From: Caulobacter sp.
GTDB lineage: Bacteria; Pseudomonadota; Alphaproteobacteria; Caulobacterales; Caulobacteraceae
Direction of reading: 5' to 3'
DNA length: 41,732 nucleotides
Assembly (NCBI GenBank): GCA_029866155.1
Contig: JARWZW010000003.1
Span: 1 to 41,732, forward strand
The position numbers were made by a program, and so were the translations under genes. Below the pieces are notes generated by a model. That model did not search any database. It was not told where the DNA came from and was given only the letters and a program-made list of their open reading frames with translations. Below, piece after piece: positions 8,047-15,883 of the stretch; the stretch's first letter is position 1; every line of letters starts with the position of its first letter.

Positions 8047-8325
8047 GTGAGCCGGGTGGAAAAAATCTCCATCGCCTTGACCCCACTCCTGGCCCAATCC
8101 GTTCGGGAAGCGGTCGAGTCTGACGACTATCCGACAACCAGCGAAGTTGTTCGGGCCGCCGTGCGCGAATGGTCTGACCGGCGAGCAGGACTGTCCGATA
8201 GGGCTCTGGCGGAAGCCTGGCGCGAGGGCCTTTCCACTGGCGCACCGAGGGCCAGGGAAGCGCGCGAGGACTTTCTGATCAGGAACCTTCCCCGGCTTGA
8301 GGCGGACCTTGTCCGCAAAGATTGA
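8047..8325 (+). CDS. ParD-type antitoxin, now beside a broken toxin gene
   Basis: This 92-residue protein is a ribbon-helix-helix antitoxin of the ParD/CopG kind, with ISIALTPLLAQSVREAVESD and the ParD signature YPTTSEVVRAAVREW, then a charged tail. I chose GTG 8047 because GGAAGGG lies 6 bases upstream and the protein then begins at the DNA-binding strand; the frame is open back to an ATG at 7954 inside mocA. The partner toxin reading frame directly downstream is disrupted, so this antitoxin may be an orphan or may cross-neutralise another ParE. It differs clearly from the ParD at 3831. Confidence 0.8.
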   Translation: MSRVEKISIALTPLLAQSVREAVESDDYPTTSEVVRAAVREWSDRRAGLSDRALAEAWREGLSTGAPRAREAREDFLIRNLPRLEADLVRKD

Positions 8326-8604
8326 ATAGACTCCCGGCGCGCTGAACGACCTGGACGATATCTGGCTCCATATCGCCAGGGACAGCCAGAACGCTGCCAA
8401 TCGTTTTTTGGACCGTGTCGCTTTGGCCGAACAGAGATGATGGACTTTCCGCCGATCGGCGCCACGCGTGACGAGCCTGCGCCGGGAATGCGCCTCTGGC
8501 CGATCGGGAACTATGTGTTTCGCTACAGATTCGAGCACGACCTGCTCACCATCGTTCGGCTTGTCTGGGGTGGCCGGAGTCTCGGGGCGTTGATCAACCA
8601 ATAG
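8322..8604 (+). pseudogene. broken ParE-type toxin gene
   Basis: The DNA behind the antitoxin encodes pieces of a ParE toxin in different frames. A possible TTG start at 8322 overlaps the antitoxin TGA, but its frame stops at once. One base out of register, 8330-8437 encodes TPGALNDLDDIWLHIARDSQ and continues to a TGA. A third frame, 8437-8604, encodes DFPPIGATRDEPAPGMRLWP and the typical C-terminal YVFRYRFEHDLLTIVRLVWG, ending in TAG. The ordinary ParE segment linking these parts (around residues 35-45) is shortened. I read this as at least two frame-disrupting lesions, assuming no sequencing errors. Confidence 0.8.
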
Positions 8605-8643
8605 GGCCAAAAAGCTGCCGCAAATCTGCGGCCTGATCGCTCA

Positions 8644-9228
8644 ATGCTGGACCGCCGCATCCTGTTGACCGCCAGCCTCGCCCTCGCGCCCTTCAGCGCC
8701 TGGGCGACCCCCACCGACTGGAGCGAACGGCTGGTCCGGGCCGCCGCCAGCCAGATCGGCCGGACGATCCTCTATGACCCCGCCTATGTCCGGCTCAGCT
8801 ACCCGGGCGGCGATGTTCCCCTGGACCGGGGCGTCTGCAGCGATGTGGTCATCCGGGCCTATCGTCAGGGGCTGGGGATCGATCTGCAGCAGCAGGTCCA
8901 TGACGACATGGCCGCCCATTTCGGCGCCTATCCGAAAACCTGGGGCCTTTCCCGTCCCGACCGCAATATCGACCATCGCCGGGTACCCAATCTCGAGACC
9001 TTCCTGCGACGGCGCGGGGCCGCCCTGCCCGCCGGCGCGCCCTGGCGGGCCGGCGACCTGGTCACCCAGAGACTGCCGGGAAACCTGCCTCACATACTGG
9101 TTCTCGACACAGCCCTGGCCGCCCCCGGCCGGCCATTGGCGATCCACAATGTCGGGGCCGGGGCGCGCCGCGAGGATGTGCTGAAGGCCTGGCCCATCGC
9201 CGGTCATTTCCGCTACCCGGGCGCCTGA
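8644..9228 (+). CDS. DUF1287 family secreted protein
   Basis: The 194-residue protein belongs to the DUF1287 family, related to E. coli YijF, of NlpC/P60- or transglutaminase-like appearance. An N-terminal signal peptide (ILLTASLALAPFSAWA) suggests export to the periplasm. The core has RTILYDPAYVRLSYPGGDVP, then the family's Cys motif DRGVCSDVVIRAYR (residues 60-73), and a downstream His (NLPHILVLDT), which together could form a Cys-His catalytic pair. Substrate is unknown. It lies 80 bases before argG on the same strand but has no obvious functional link to it. Confidence 0.82.
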   Translation: MLDRRILLTASLALAPFSAWATPTDWSERLVRAAASQIGRTILYDPAYVRLSYPGGDVPLDRGVCSDVVIRAYRQGLGIDLQQQVHDDMAAHFGAYPKTWGLSRPDRNIDHRRVPNLETFLRRRGAALPAGAPWRAGDLVTQRLPGNLPHILVLDTALAAPGRPLAIHNVGAGARREDVLKAWPIAGHFRYPGA

Positions 9229-9308
9229 GCCCTGCATGCCCTTGACGGGCCGCCCCGGGCGCCATTCAACGCGCGCGACAGTTCAACGCCGCCAGAAGGA
9301 TGCCGCAC

Positions 9309-10538
9309 GTGGCCGCCGACAAGAAGATCAAGAAGGTCGTCCTCGCCTATTCCGGAGGCCTCGACACCTCGATCATCCTCAAATGGCTGCAGACCGAGTA
9401 CCAGGCAGAGGTGGTGACCTTCACCGCAGACCTGGGCCAGGGCGAGGAACTGAGCCCGGCGCGCGACAAGGCCCTGTTGATGGGCATCAAGCCGGAAAAC
9501 ATCTTTATCGAGGACCTGCGCGAGGAATTTGTCCGCGACTATGTCTTCCCGATGTTCCGGGCCAACACGGTCTATGAGGGCCAGTATCTGCTGGGCACCT
9601 CCATCGCCCGGCCCCTGATCGCCAAGACCCAGATCGATATCGCCCGAAGGGTCGGCGCCGACGCCGTCTGTCACGGCGCGACCGGCAAGGGCAATGACCA
9701 GGTCCGGTTCGAGCTGGGCTATTACGCCCTGGAGCCCGACATCACGGTGATCGCCCCCTGGCGGGAATGGGAGTATCGCAGCCGCGAGGCCCTGCTGGCC
9801 TTTGCAGAACAGCACCAGATTCCGATCGCCAAGGACAAGCGGGGGGAGGCGCCCTTCAGCGTCGACGCCAACCTGCTGCACAGCTCGTCAGAAGGAAAGG
9901 TGCTGGAAGACCCGGCAGTCGAGGCGCCGGAGTTCGTCCATATGCGGACCATCGCTCCGGAAGATGCGCCCGACCAGCCGACCATCTTCAGCATGGATTT
10001 CGAGCGCGGCGATCCCGTGGCGATCAATGGGGAAGTCCTGTCTCCCGCCGCCCTGCTGACCAAACTGAATGAACTGGGTCATGACAACGGCGTCGGCCGG
10101 TTGGACCTGGTGGAGAACCGCTTTGTCGGCATGAAGAGCCGGGGGGTCTATGAAACCCCGGGCGGGACCATTCTTCTGGCCGCCCACCGCGGCATCGAGA
10201 GCATCACCCTCGACCGGGGCGCCATGCATCTGAAGGATGAGCTGATGCCGAGATATGCTTCCCTCATCTATAACGGCTTTTGGTTTGCGCCGGAGCGGGA
10301 GATGCTGCAGGCGGCCATCGACTACAGCCAGGCCAAGGTGACCGGCCAGGTCCGGGTCAAACTGTATAAGGGCAATGTCAGCATCATCGGCCGCACCAGC
10401 CCCTATAGCCTCTATGACCAGGAGCTGGTCACCTTCGAGGAGGGCAAGGTGGCCTATGACCACCGCGACGCGGCGGGCTTCATCAAGCTGAATGCGCTGC
10501 GCCTGCGTGTCGCCGCCAAACGGGACCAGCGGGGTTAG
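9309..10538 (+). CDS. argG: argininosuccinate synthase
   Basis: ArgG joins citrulline and aspartate with ATP to make argininosuccinate, the penultimate step of arginine synthesis. The 409-residue protein has the N-terminal P-loop AYSGGLDTS (residues 13-21), followed by the citrulline/aspartate-binding region with [14 protein letters not shown] and the C-terminal [22 protein letters not shown] 9309 is preferred over ATG 9300 because AGAAGGA lies 8 bases upstream of the GTG but overlaps the ATG. It stands alone, convergent with the TonB-domain gene. Confidence 0.96.
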   Translation: MAADKKIKKVVLAYSGGLDTSIILKWLQTEYQAEVVTFTADLGQGEELSPARDKALLMGIKPENIFIEDLREEFVRDYVFPMFRANTVYEGQYLLGTSIARPLIAKTQIDIARRVGADAVCHGATGKGNDQVRFELGYYALEPDITVIAPWREWEYRSREALLAFAEQHQIPIAKDKRGEAPFSVDANLLHSSSEGKVLEDPAVEAPEFVHMRTIAPEDAPDQPTIFSMDFERGDPVAINGEVLSPAALLTKLNELGHDNGVGRLDLVENRFVGMKSRGVYETPGGTILLAAHRGIESITLDRGAMHLKDELMPRYASLIYNGFWFAPEREMLQAAIDYSQAKVTGQVRVKLYKGNVSIIGRTSPYSLYDQELVTFEEGKVAYDHRDAAGFIKLNALRLRVAAKRDQRG

Positions 10539-10604
10539 CCTTCACCTCGACCGCCGGGTCCCGGCGCCCGGCTGGTCCGGGATGGCGATAGGGGTTGAAC
10601 GTTC

Positions 10605-11018
10605 TTATTCGGCCATCATGAACTGGATGGGCGCCAGGACAGGGGTCCCGGGTGGGACATAGGCCGGGTCCGTGGCGAAACGCCGGATCAAGGTCATGGC
10701 TGCGGAACCAAAGCCGTAGCCGGCAGGCGTTTCCCGTTCGACCTGGCAGTCGGCAAGGGTCCCGTCCTCTGCGACCCTGCAGGCCAGCACCACAGAGCCG
10801 TTCACCCCCGCTCGCAGGGCGGCCACCGGATAGGCCCGCTGGAAATCCGCCGGATTGGGCCGGCGAATCCAGCGGGGCCCCGTCGGCGGCGCGGCGAGGC
10901 TATCCCGCTCAGGACTCATCTGCGGAGGCACATAGTCCGGCAGGGGCTCACCCGGCCCGGGTCCGGCGAAAAGGGCCGCGCCACCGAGGACCAGCCAGAA
11001 GATCGCCGACACCGTCAT
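10605..11018 (-). CDS. TonB C-terminal-domain protein
   Basis: This 137-residue protein has an N-terminal hydrophobic segment (AIFWLVLGGAALFAG) serving as signal peptide or anchor, a proline-rich linker, and a TonB C-terminal-like domain (YPVAALRAGVNGSVVLACRV, then DGTLADCQVERETPAGYGFG). It is too short for a complete energy transducer and lacks the periplasm-spanning Pro-Lys region, so it is probably a periplasmic protein using the domain for binding. Two cysteines in the domain could form a disulfide. ATG 11018 overlaps the stop of the upstream SDR gene as ATGA, so the two genes are coupled. Confidence 0.8.
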   Translation of the reverse strand: MTVSAIFWLVLGGAALFAGPGPGEPLPDYVPPQMSPERDSLAAPPTGPRWIRRPNPADFQRAYPVAALRAGVNGSVVLACRVAEDGTLADCQVERETPAGYGFGSAAMTLIRRFATDPAYVPPGTPVLAPIQFMMAE

Positions 11019-11821
11019 GCGCGGGTGCGGCGGAACCTTCCGCCCTGGCTGGCCAGGATGGCGAGCAGCCATTCGTCCGGCACGAGCTTGGCCAGGGCGG
11101 CTATGGCCTTGTTGGGGGCGCCGGGAACACAGACCGGCCGATTGGCCTCGGCGGCTTCATAGCCATTGGCCGCCACCTCGTCGGCGCCCAGCCACAGCCA
11201 GGCCGGTGTGGACTGGGTCACAAGGTCGCGGGTGCCGTTGACGTCGTGAAACTCGCTGTAGGTGAAACCCGGACAGAGGGCCGTGACATGGACGCCGGTG
11301 TTCTGCATCTCCAGATGCAGACTCTGGGAGAACCGCACCAGATAGCTCTTGGTCGCCGCATAAAGTGTGTGGCCGGCTGCGCCCGGCATCAGTCCGGCCA
11401 GGGAAGCCACATTGACCACCCGTCCGAACCGCCGCTCGGCCATGCTAGGTGTCAGACGATGAGCCAGTTCCGAGGGTGCGGTGAGCATCACCTGGATGAA
11501 ATCCCGCTGTTCCGGCCAGCTGGTCTCGGCAAAGACGCCAGGCAGGCCGTATCCGGCATTGTTGACCAGGGCGTCGACATGCCGGCCATGGGCGGCCAGC
11601 TCCGCCAGGATCGCTTCCGGCGCGGCGGGATCGACCAGATCGGCGGCGACGGTATAGGTCTGGACCCCGGAACGCAGGGCAATGTCATCGGCCAGGGAGG
11701 TCAGCTTCTCCTTGCGACGGGCGGTCAGGGCGACGTCATAGCCATGGCTGGCGTAGATCCGGGCGAAGGCGGCGCCAATTCCGGCCGAGGCGCCGGTGAT
11801 CAGGGCAAGTCGACGGGGCAT
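11015..11821 (-). CDS. short-chain dehydrogenase/reductase
   Basis: The 268-residue protein is a classical SDR using NAD(P)(H) in the cytoplasm. The cofactor-binding motif TGASAGIG is at residues 9-16, followed by NNAG (87-90) and the catalytic Ser140, Tyr154 and Lys158 (YAATK). An Arg pair after the second strand (TARRKEKL) favours NADP(H). It resembles the DltE/YdfG-like group, but the substrate cannot be read. It overlaps the TonB-domain gene by four bases and follows the Rrf2 gene by 69 bases on the same strand. Confidence 0.92.
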   Translation of the reverse strand: MPRRLALITGASAGIGAAFARIYASHGYDVALTARRKEKLTSLADDIALRSGVQTYTVAADLVDPAAPEAILAELAAHGRHVDALVNNAGYGLPGVFAETSWPEQRDFIQVMLTAPSELAHRLTPSMAERRFGRVVNVASLAGLMPGAAGHTLYAATKSYLVRFSQSLHLEMQNTGVHVTALCPGFTYSEFHDVNGTRDLVTQSTPAWLWLGADEVAANGYEAAEANRPVCVPGAPNKAIAALAKLVPDEWLLAILASQGGRFRRTRA

Positions 11822-11890
11822 TGCGGTCTTTCGTGAGTCCGTTGGGCGGGACGGGAACTGTAGGCAAACTGGCCTGACAGGGCCCGGGGT

Positions 11891-12322
11891 TCAAGCCGCC
11901 GTGGCGGGCTCTTTCAAGAGATCGGAGACGGTTATCTGCGACAGCCGTTCTGAAGCCGCCGAATCGGCCGCCCGGATCGCCGCGCTGACCGCATCAGGGA
12001 TCCGCTCCCCCACCGGACAGCCCTTCACCCCGGCGGGCGCCACGCCCAGATGGGTGCAGCCGTCCACCGCCCTCAGGACCTGGTCCAGGGTGATGGACTG
12101 GGGAGGACGCAACAGCCAGGCGCCGCCGCCGGCGCCCATCCGGGTGGCGATCAGGCCCGCCCGGGCCAGCATGCCGGTGACCCGCCGCACCACCACAGGA
12201 TTGGTCGGCATCGAAGCGGCGAGCTCGGCGGACGACACGGCGCGCGCCGGCCCGTCCGCCCCGAGATGGGCGAGATAGGCGAGGGCGTGGGCCGCCACAG
12301 GGAACTTTTGGCTGTCGGACAT
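11891..12322 (-). CDS. Rrf2 family transcriptional regulator
   Basis: This 143-residue protein is an Rrf2-family winged-helix regulator. It has KFPVAAHALAYLAHLG at the N-terminus, a helix-turn-helix ending LAASMPTNPVVVRRVTGMLA (residues 34-53), and a wing with GAGGGAWLLRPP. Iron-sulfur members such as IscR and NsrR carry three cysteines in the C-terminal half, but only Cys89 and Cys102 are present here, as in the YwnA-like branch, so a cluster is doubtful. ATG 12322 is chosen because the protein then begins at the domain. It is divergent from kup with 168 bases between starts, so it may control kup, the SDR gene behind it, or itself. Confidence 0.88.
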   Translation of the reverse strand: MSDSQKFPVAAHALAYLAHLGADGPARAVSSAELAASMPTNPVVVRRVTGMLARAGLIATRMGAGGGAWLLRPPQSITLDQVLRAVDGCTHLGVAPAGVKGCPVGERIPDAVSAAIRAADSAASERLSQITVSDLLKEPATAA

Positions 12323-12490
12323 GGTCTTGGCGCTGAAGGTAGGCGCCCCAAACCCGGGCGCAATCAAAATCTCCACAAGACCGGTGCTATCGCAGGCGAT
12401 TGAACCCTGTCTGGAAAGGGTGTATCGGGCCCGCCGCGCCACAGCGGCGCCTCCCTCAGGGCCGGACACGGCCTCTGGACAAGAAGACCC

Positions 12491-14431
12491 ATGGCGACTG
12501 AGCCTGCCGACGCACCGCAAAATGGCGCTGCCGTCGCCTCCCCTGACAATCACGCCGGCCACAGCTCGTTCTGGACCCTCGCCATCGGGGCGATCGGGGT
12601 TGTTTTCGGCGATATCGGCACCAGTCCGCTCTATGCCATGCGCGAGGCCCTGGCCCATTCCAAGGGCGGCGGCGCCAGTGAAGGCGCAGTGCTCGGGGTT
12701 GTGTCCCTGGTGATCTGGGCTCTGATCCTGGTGGTGACCCTGAAATATGTGGTCCTGCTGATGCGAGCCGACAACAAGGGAGAAGGCGGCACCCTTGCCC
12801 TTATGGCCCTGGCGCGGAAGACCCTGGCCAAGCCCAATGGCAAGCGCTCGGCGGCCGTGTTTTTCCTGGGCGTCATCGGGGCCGCGCTGTTCTACGGCGA
12901 CGGCATCATCACCCCGGCCATTTCAGTTCTGTCGGCAGTCGAAGGCCTCAAGGACGCGCCGGGCCTGGGCGGCAAGCTGGACAGCTGGATCGTGCCGATT
13001 TCGGCCGGCATCCTGATCGCCCTGTTCATGGTCCAGTCGCGCGGGACCCAGAAGATGGCGGCCTTCTTCGGGCCGATCACGGCGGTCTGGTTCCTGGTTC
13101 TAGGAGGACTGGGCCTGGTCCACATCTTTGACGACCCGACCATTTTCCGCGCCATCAGCCCACACTACGGGATCCTGTTCCTGTTCCAGAACGGCTTTCT
13201 GGGCTTTATCATCCTTGGCAGCGTCTTTCTGGCGGTGACCGGCGCCGAGGCCCTCTATTCCGACATGGGCCATTTTGGAAAGAAGCCGATCCAGGCGGGC
13301 TGGATCATCCTGGTGTTCCCCTGCCTGACCCTGAACTATCTCGGCCAGGGCGCCCTGATCCTCGACAACCCCGCAGCCCATACCAATCCCTTCTGGCAGA
13401 TGGTGCCGCAGATCGCCTATTGGCCCATCCTGGTGCTGGCGACGATCGCCACCATCATCGCCAGCCAGGCGGTGATCACCGGCGCCTTCTCCGTAACCCA
13501 GCAGGCCGTGTCCCTCGGCCTGCTTCCCCGGATGGACATCCGCCGCACCTCCGAGACCCAGGCCGGCCAGATCTATGTCCCGCAGGTCAACACCTTGCTG
13601 ATGATTGGCGTGCTGGTCCTGCTGGTCACATTCCAGACCTCAAAGGCCCTGGCTGCGGCCTACGGGATTGCGGTGACGGGCTCGATGTTCGTCGATACCC
13701 TGCTGGCCTTTGTCATCGTCCGCTTCCTGTGGCGGTGGCGGTGGAGCGCCACGCTGGCTGTGCTGGTGCCGCTGGTCGTCATCGACCTGACCTTCATCTC
13801 TTCCAACCTGCTGAAGATACCGGACGGCGCCTGGATGCCGCTGGTGTTCGGCGCCGTGCTGGTGATCGTGATGTGGACCTGGACCAAGGGCTCGCAACTG
13901 CTGACTGAAAAGACCCGCCGGGATTCGGTGCCCCTGACCGACCTGGTGGGCATCCTCAAGGCTCGGGCGCCACACCGGGCTGCCGGCACCGCGATTTTCC
14001 TGACCAGCGATCCGGACATGACGCCGGTGGCCCTGATGCACAATCTCAAGCACAACAAGGTGCTGCATGAGCACAACATCATTGCCACGGTGCGCACCGC
14101 CGAGACGCCGCGGGTCGCGGAAGCCGACCGGGTGAAGATCGAAAAGATAAACGACGACTTCAAGAAGCTGGTCATCTCCTATGGTTTCATGGAAAGCCCG
14201 AACGTGCCCAAGGCCCTGGCCCTCTGTCGCAAACAGGGACTGAAGTTCGACATCATGGCCACCAGCGTCTTCCTGGGGCGGCGCTCTATCGTGCCCTCCG
14301 CCCAGAGCGGCATGCCGCTCTGGCAGGACAAGCTGTTCATCTTCCTGATGAAGAACGCCGCCAACCCGACCGACTTCTTCAAGATCCCGCCAGGCCGGGT
14401 GGTCGAGCTGGGCGCCCAGGTCACCGTCTAG
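12491..14431 (+). CDS. kup: Kup-type low-affinity potassium uptake transporter
   Basis: Kup takes up K+ with protons across the inner membrane. The 646-residue protein has the family's N-terminal signature GVVFGDIGTSPLYAMREAL (residues 37-55), about twelve hydrophobic segments up to roughly residue 460, and then a soluble C-terminal domain with FLTSDPDMTPVALMHNLKHN. The second-segment motif FYGDGIITPAISVLSAVEG is present. The first 25 residues are a polar tail. The gene is single, divergent from the Rrf2 regulator. Confidence 0.96.
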   Translation: MATEPADAPQNGAAVASPDNHAGHSSFWTLAIGAIGVVFGDIGTSPLYAMREALAHSKGGGASEGAVLGVVSLVIWALILVVTLKYVVLLMRADNKGEGGTLALMALARKTLAKPNGKRSAAVFFLGVIGAALFYGDGIITPAISVLSAVEGLKDAPGLGGKLDSWIVPISAGILIALFMVQSRGTQKMAAFFGPITAVWFLVLGGLGLVHIFDDPTIFRAISPHYGILFLFQNGFLGFIILGSVFLAVTGAEALYSDMGHFGKKPIQAGWIILVFPCLTLNYLGQGALILDNPAAHTNPFWQMVPQIAYWPILVLATIATIIASQAVITGAFSVTQQAVSLGLLPRMDIRRTSETQAGQIYVPQVNTLLMIGVLVLLVTFQTSKALAAAYGIAVTGSMFVDTLLAFVIVRFLWRWRWSATLAVLVPLVVIDLTFISSNLLKIPDGAWMPLVFGAVLVIVMWTWTKGSQLLTEKTRRDSVPLTDLVGILKARAPHRAAGTAIFLTSDPDMTPVALMHNLKHNKVLHEHNIIATVRTAETPRVAEADRVKIEKINDDFKKLVISYGFMESPNVPKALALCRKQGLKFDIMATSVFLGRRSIVPSAQSGMPLWQDKLFIFLMKNAANPTDFFKIPPGRVVELGAQVTV

Positions 14432-14552
14432 CAAGAGGACAGGCGCGACCCGACCCGACCGACCGAAGCGGAAATACCGTTGGGCGGGCCTGCGGTGGCT
14501 GGCGCAGTATGGACCAACCCCACCTCCGCGCCGCCTGGCGTTGACTGCCCGT

Positions 14553-15218
14553 ATGGATGGAGCCCGACCCTTGACCTCTCTCGTCGTTCATCACCTTGGC
14601 GTCTCCCAGTCGGAGCGTATTGTCTGGCTCTGCGAGGAACTGGGCCTGGATTACCGCCTGATCGTCTACCAGCGTGATCCGGTCACCAGGCTGGCGCCAG
14701 AGGACTACAAGGCCCTGCATCCGATGGGGATAGCGCCGGTGATCACGGACGGAGCCCTGGTTCTGTCCGAGTCCGGCGCCATCGTTGACTATGTCGCCCG
14801 GCGGTATGGCGAGGGCCGGCGGGTCATCCAGCCGGATCAGCCCGGATTTGCCGATTTTGTCTTCTGGCTGCATTTCGCCAATGGCTCGTTCGTCGCCAAC
14901 GAGATGCTGTCGCTGATCGCCAATGGCCTGGGGGTGGCCACCGACCACCCCGGGCGGGCCTTCATCGAGGCGCGCAGCGTCCGGGCCCTGGACATGGTGG
15001 AAGCCCGGCTGGGCCAGGTCCGGTATTTCGCCGGCGAGGCCCTGACCCTGGCCGACATCATGATGGTGTTTCCCCTGACCACCATGCGTCTTTTCATCCC
15101 GCGTGACCTGGGCGGCTATCCCCACATCGCCCGCTACCTGAAGCAGATCGGCGAGCGTCCCGCCTATCGCCGGGCCATGGAAAAGGGTGATCCCGGCCTG
15201 CCGTCCATGATGGGCTAG
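14553..15218 (+). CDS. glutathione S-transferase family protein
   Basis: A cytosolic glutathione S-transferase of about 221 residues. The N-terminal thioredoxin-like domain has VSQSERIVWLCEELGLDY and the glutathione-binding MGIAPVITDGALVLSESGAI, with the cis-proline and the Glu-Ser pair; the C-terminal helical domain has FAGEALTLADIMMVFPL. The start is unsure: ATG 14553 lacks a ribosome binding site, while TTG 14571 has GGATGGAG upstream and gives a compact N-terminus (TSLVVHHLG). A TTG at 14541 also opens the frame. The likely catalytic residue is a serine near the start of the first helix, as in several bacterial GSTs. Confidence 0.9.
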   Translation: MDGARPLTSLVVHHLGVSQSERIVWLCEELGLDYRLIVYQRDPVTRLAPEDYKALHPMGIAPVITDGALVLSESGAIVDYVARRYGEGRRVIQPDQPGFADFVFWLHFANGSFVANEMLSLIANGLGVATDHPGRAFIEARSVRALDMVEARLGQVRYFAGEALTLADIMMVFPLTTMRLFIPRDLGGYPHIARYLKQIGERPAYRRAMEKGDPGLPSMMG

Positions 15219-15466
15219 AAGACCGGCCGGGCGTCGAGAAGGGGGATCTGCAGGATCGTCCGTACCCTGAGGGCAAGGGAAAACCCGGGCAGGACCGCTT
15301 TGACCATGGACATCCCGGCCCGAAGCCTGAATCCTGCGGCCTGGTTTCGGACCGGAAGGTTTGCCATGGGCCGACCAGAGGGCGGGCTACGGTCCCATTC
15401 TGTCCCGACGCCGTTTCGCAGCAATCGGCAGGGCCCGCAATCGCCCGCCGGAAAGGACGTCAGGTC

Positions 15467-15826
15467 ATGATTCAGGGTCTTTCCCTGGCCGGGGATGTGT
15501 TCTGGATACTCTGCCTGGCGGTCATGGCGTCTGTCGCCTGGGCCGCCCAGAAACGGATTCCAGCGGGGGCCTCGGTGCCTGTCGCCTGGCGGGGACAGTC
15601 CGTGCTTGTCAGGGCCCCGAAACTGGCGGCCCTGTGGCTGGTGCTGGCCCTGGCCATGGCACTGGGCGCCTGGCTGAAATTCGAGAGCCTGGCGCTGCAC
15701 CAGACCGAGACGGGCGCCGTGATCCTGCTGGGGGTGCGGCTGACCCTGGCGCCCCTGCTGGCCGTCCTGCAGCTTTCACAGGTCAGGCGCGGTCTTGAGT
15801 CCCTGGAAGCCGAAGGTCGACTCTGA
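15467..15826 (+). CDS. small inner-membrane protein of unknown function
   Basis: A 119-residue protein with three hydrophobic stretches (about residues 7-26, 49-67 and 83-102), joined by short loops, and a charged C-terminal tail (QVRRGLESLEAEGRL). I do not recognise the family. AGGACG precedes ATG 15467. It ends facing the molybdenum hydroxylase genes. Its function is unknown. Confidence 0.65.
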   Translation: MIQGLSLAGDVFWILCLAVMASVAWAAQKRIPAGASVPVAWRGQSVLVRAPKLAALWLVLALAMALGAWLKFESLALHQTETGAVILLGVRLTLAPLLAVLQLSQVRRGLESLEAEGRL

Positions 15827-15835
15827 GGGAAATCC

Positions 15836-15853
15836 GTCGCCGTCCCCGGCGAC
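15836..15853. terminator. possible terminator hairpin
   Basis: A 7-bp stem GTCGCCG/CGGCGAC with a TCCC loop lies 10 bases after the stop of the membrane protein gene, between it and the convergent iorB-like gene. No U tract follows, so termination is only likely by position. Confidence 0.35.
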
Positions 15854-15883
15854 CTTGCGGACGCCAGGGACGGGCAGAGAGGA

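Noticed and set aside
8617..8632. GCCGCA/TGCGGC hairpin with an A tract on its left side
   Set aside because: It would end minus-strand transcription, but no minus-strand gene lies there; the stem is only 6 bp.
10553..10572. A GCCGGG/CCCGGC hairpin behind argG
   Set aside because: Only 6 bp with an 8-nt loop and no T tract; such stems are common by chance in this sequence.
12389..12400. ATCGC-AG-GCGAT inverted repeat between the Rrf2 gene and kup
   Set aside because: The arms are only 5 bp, not enough to support an operator call.
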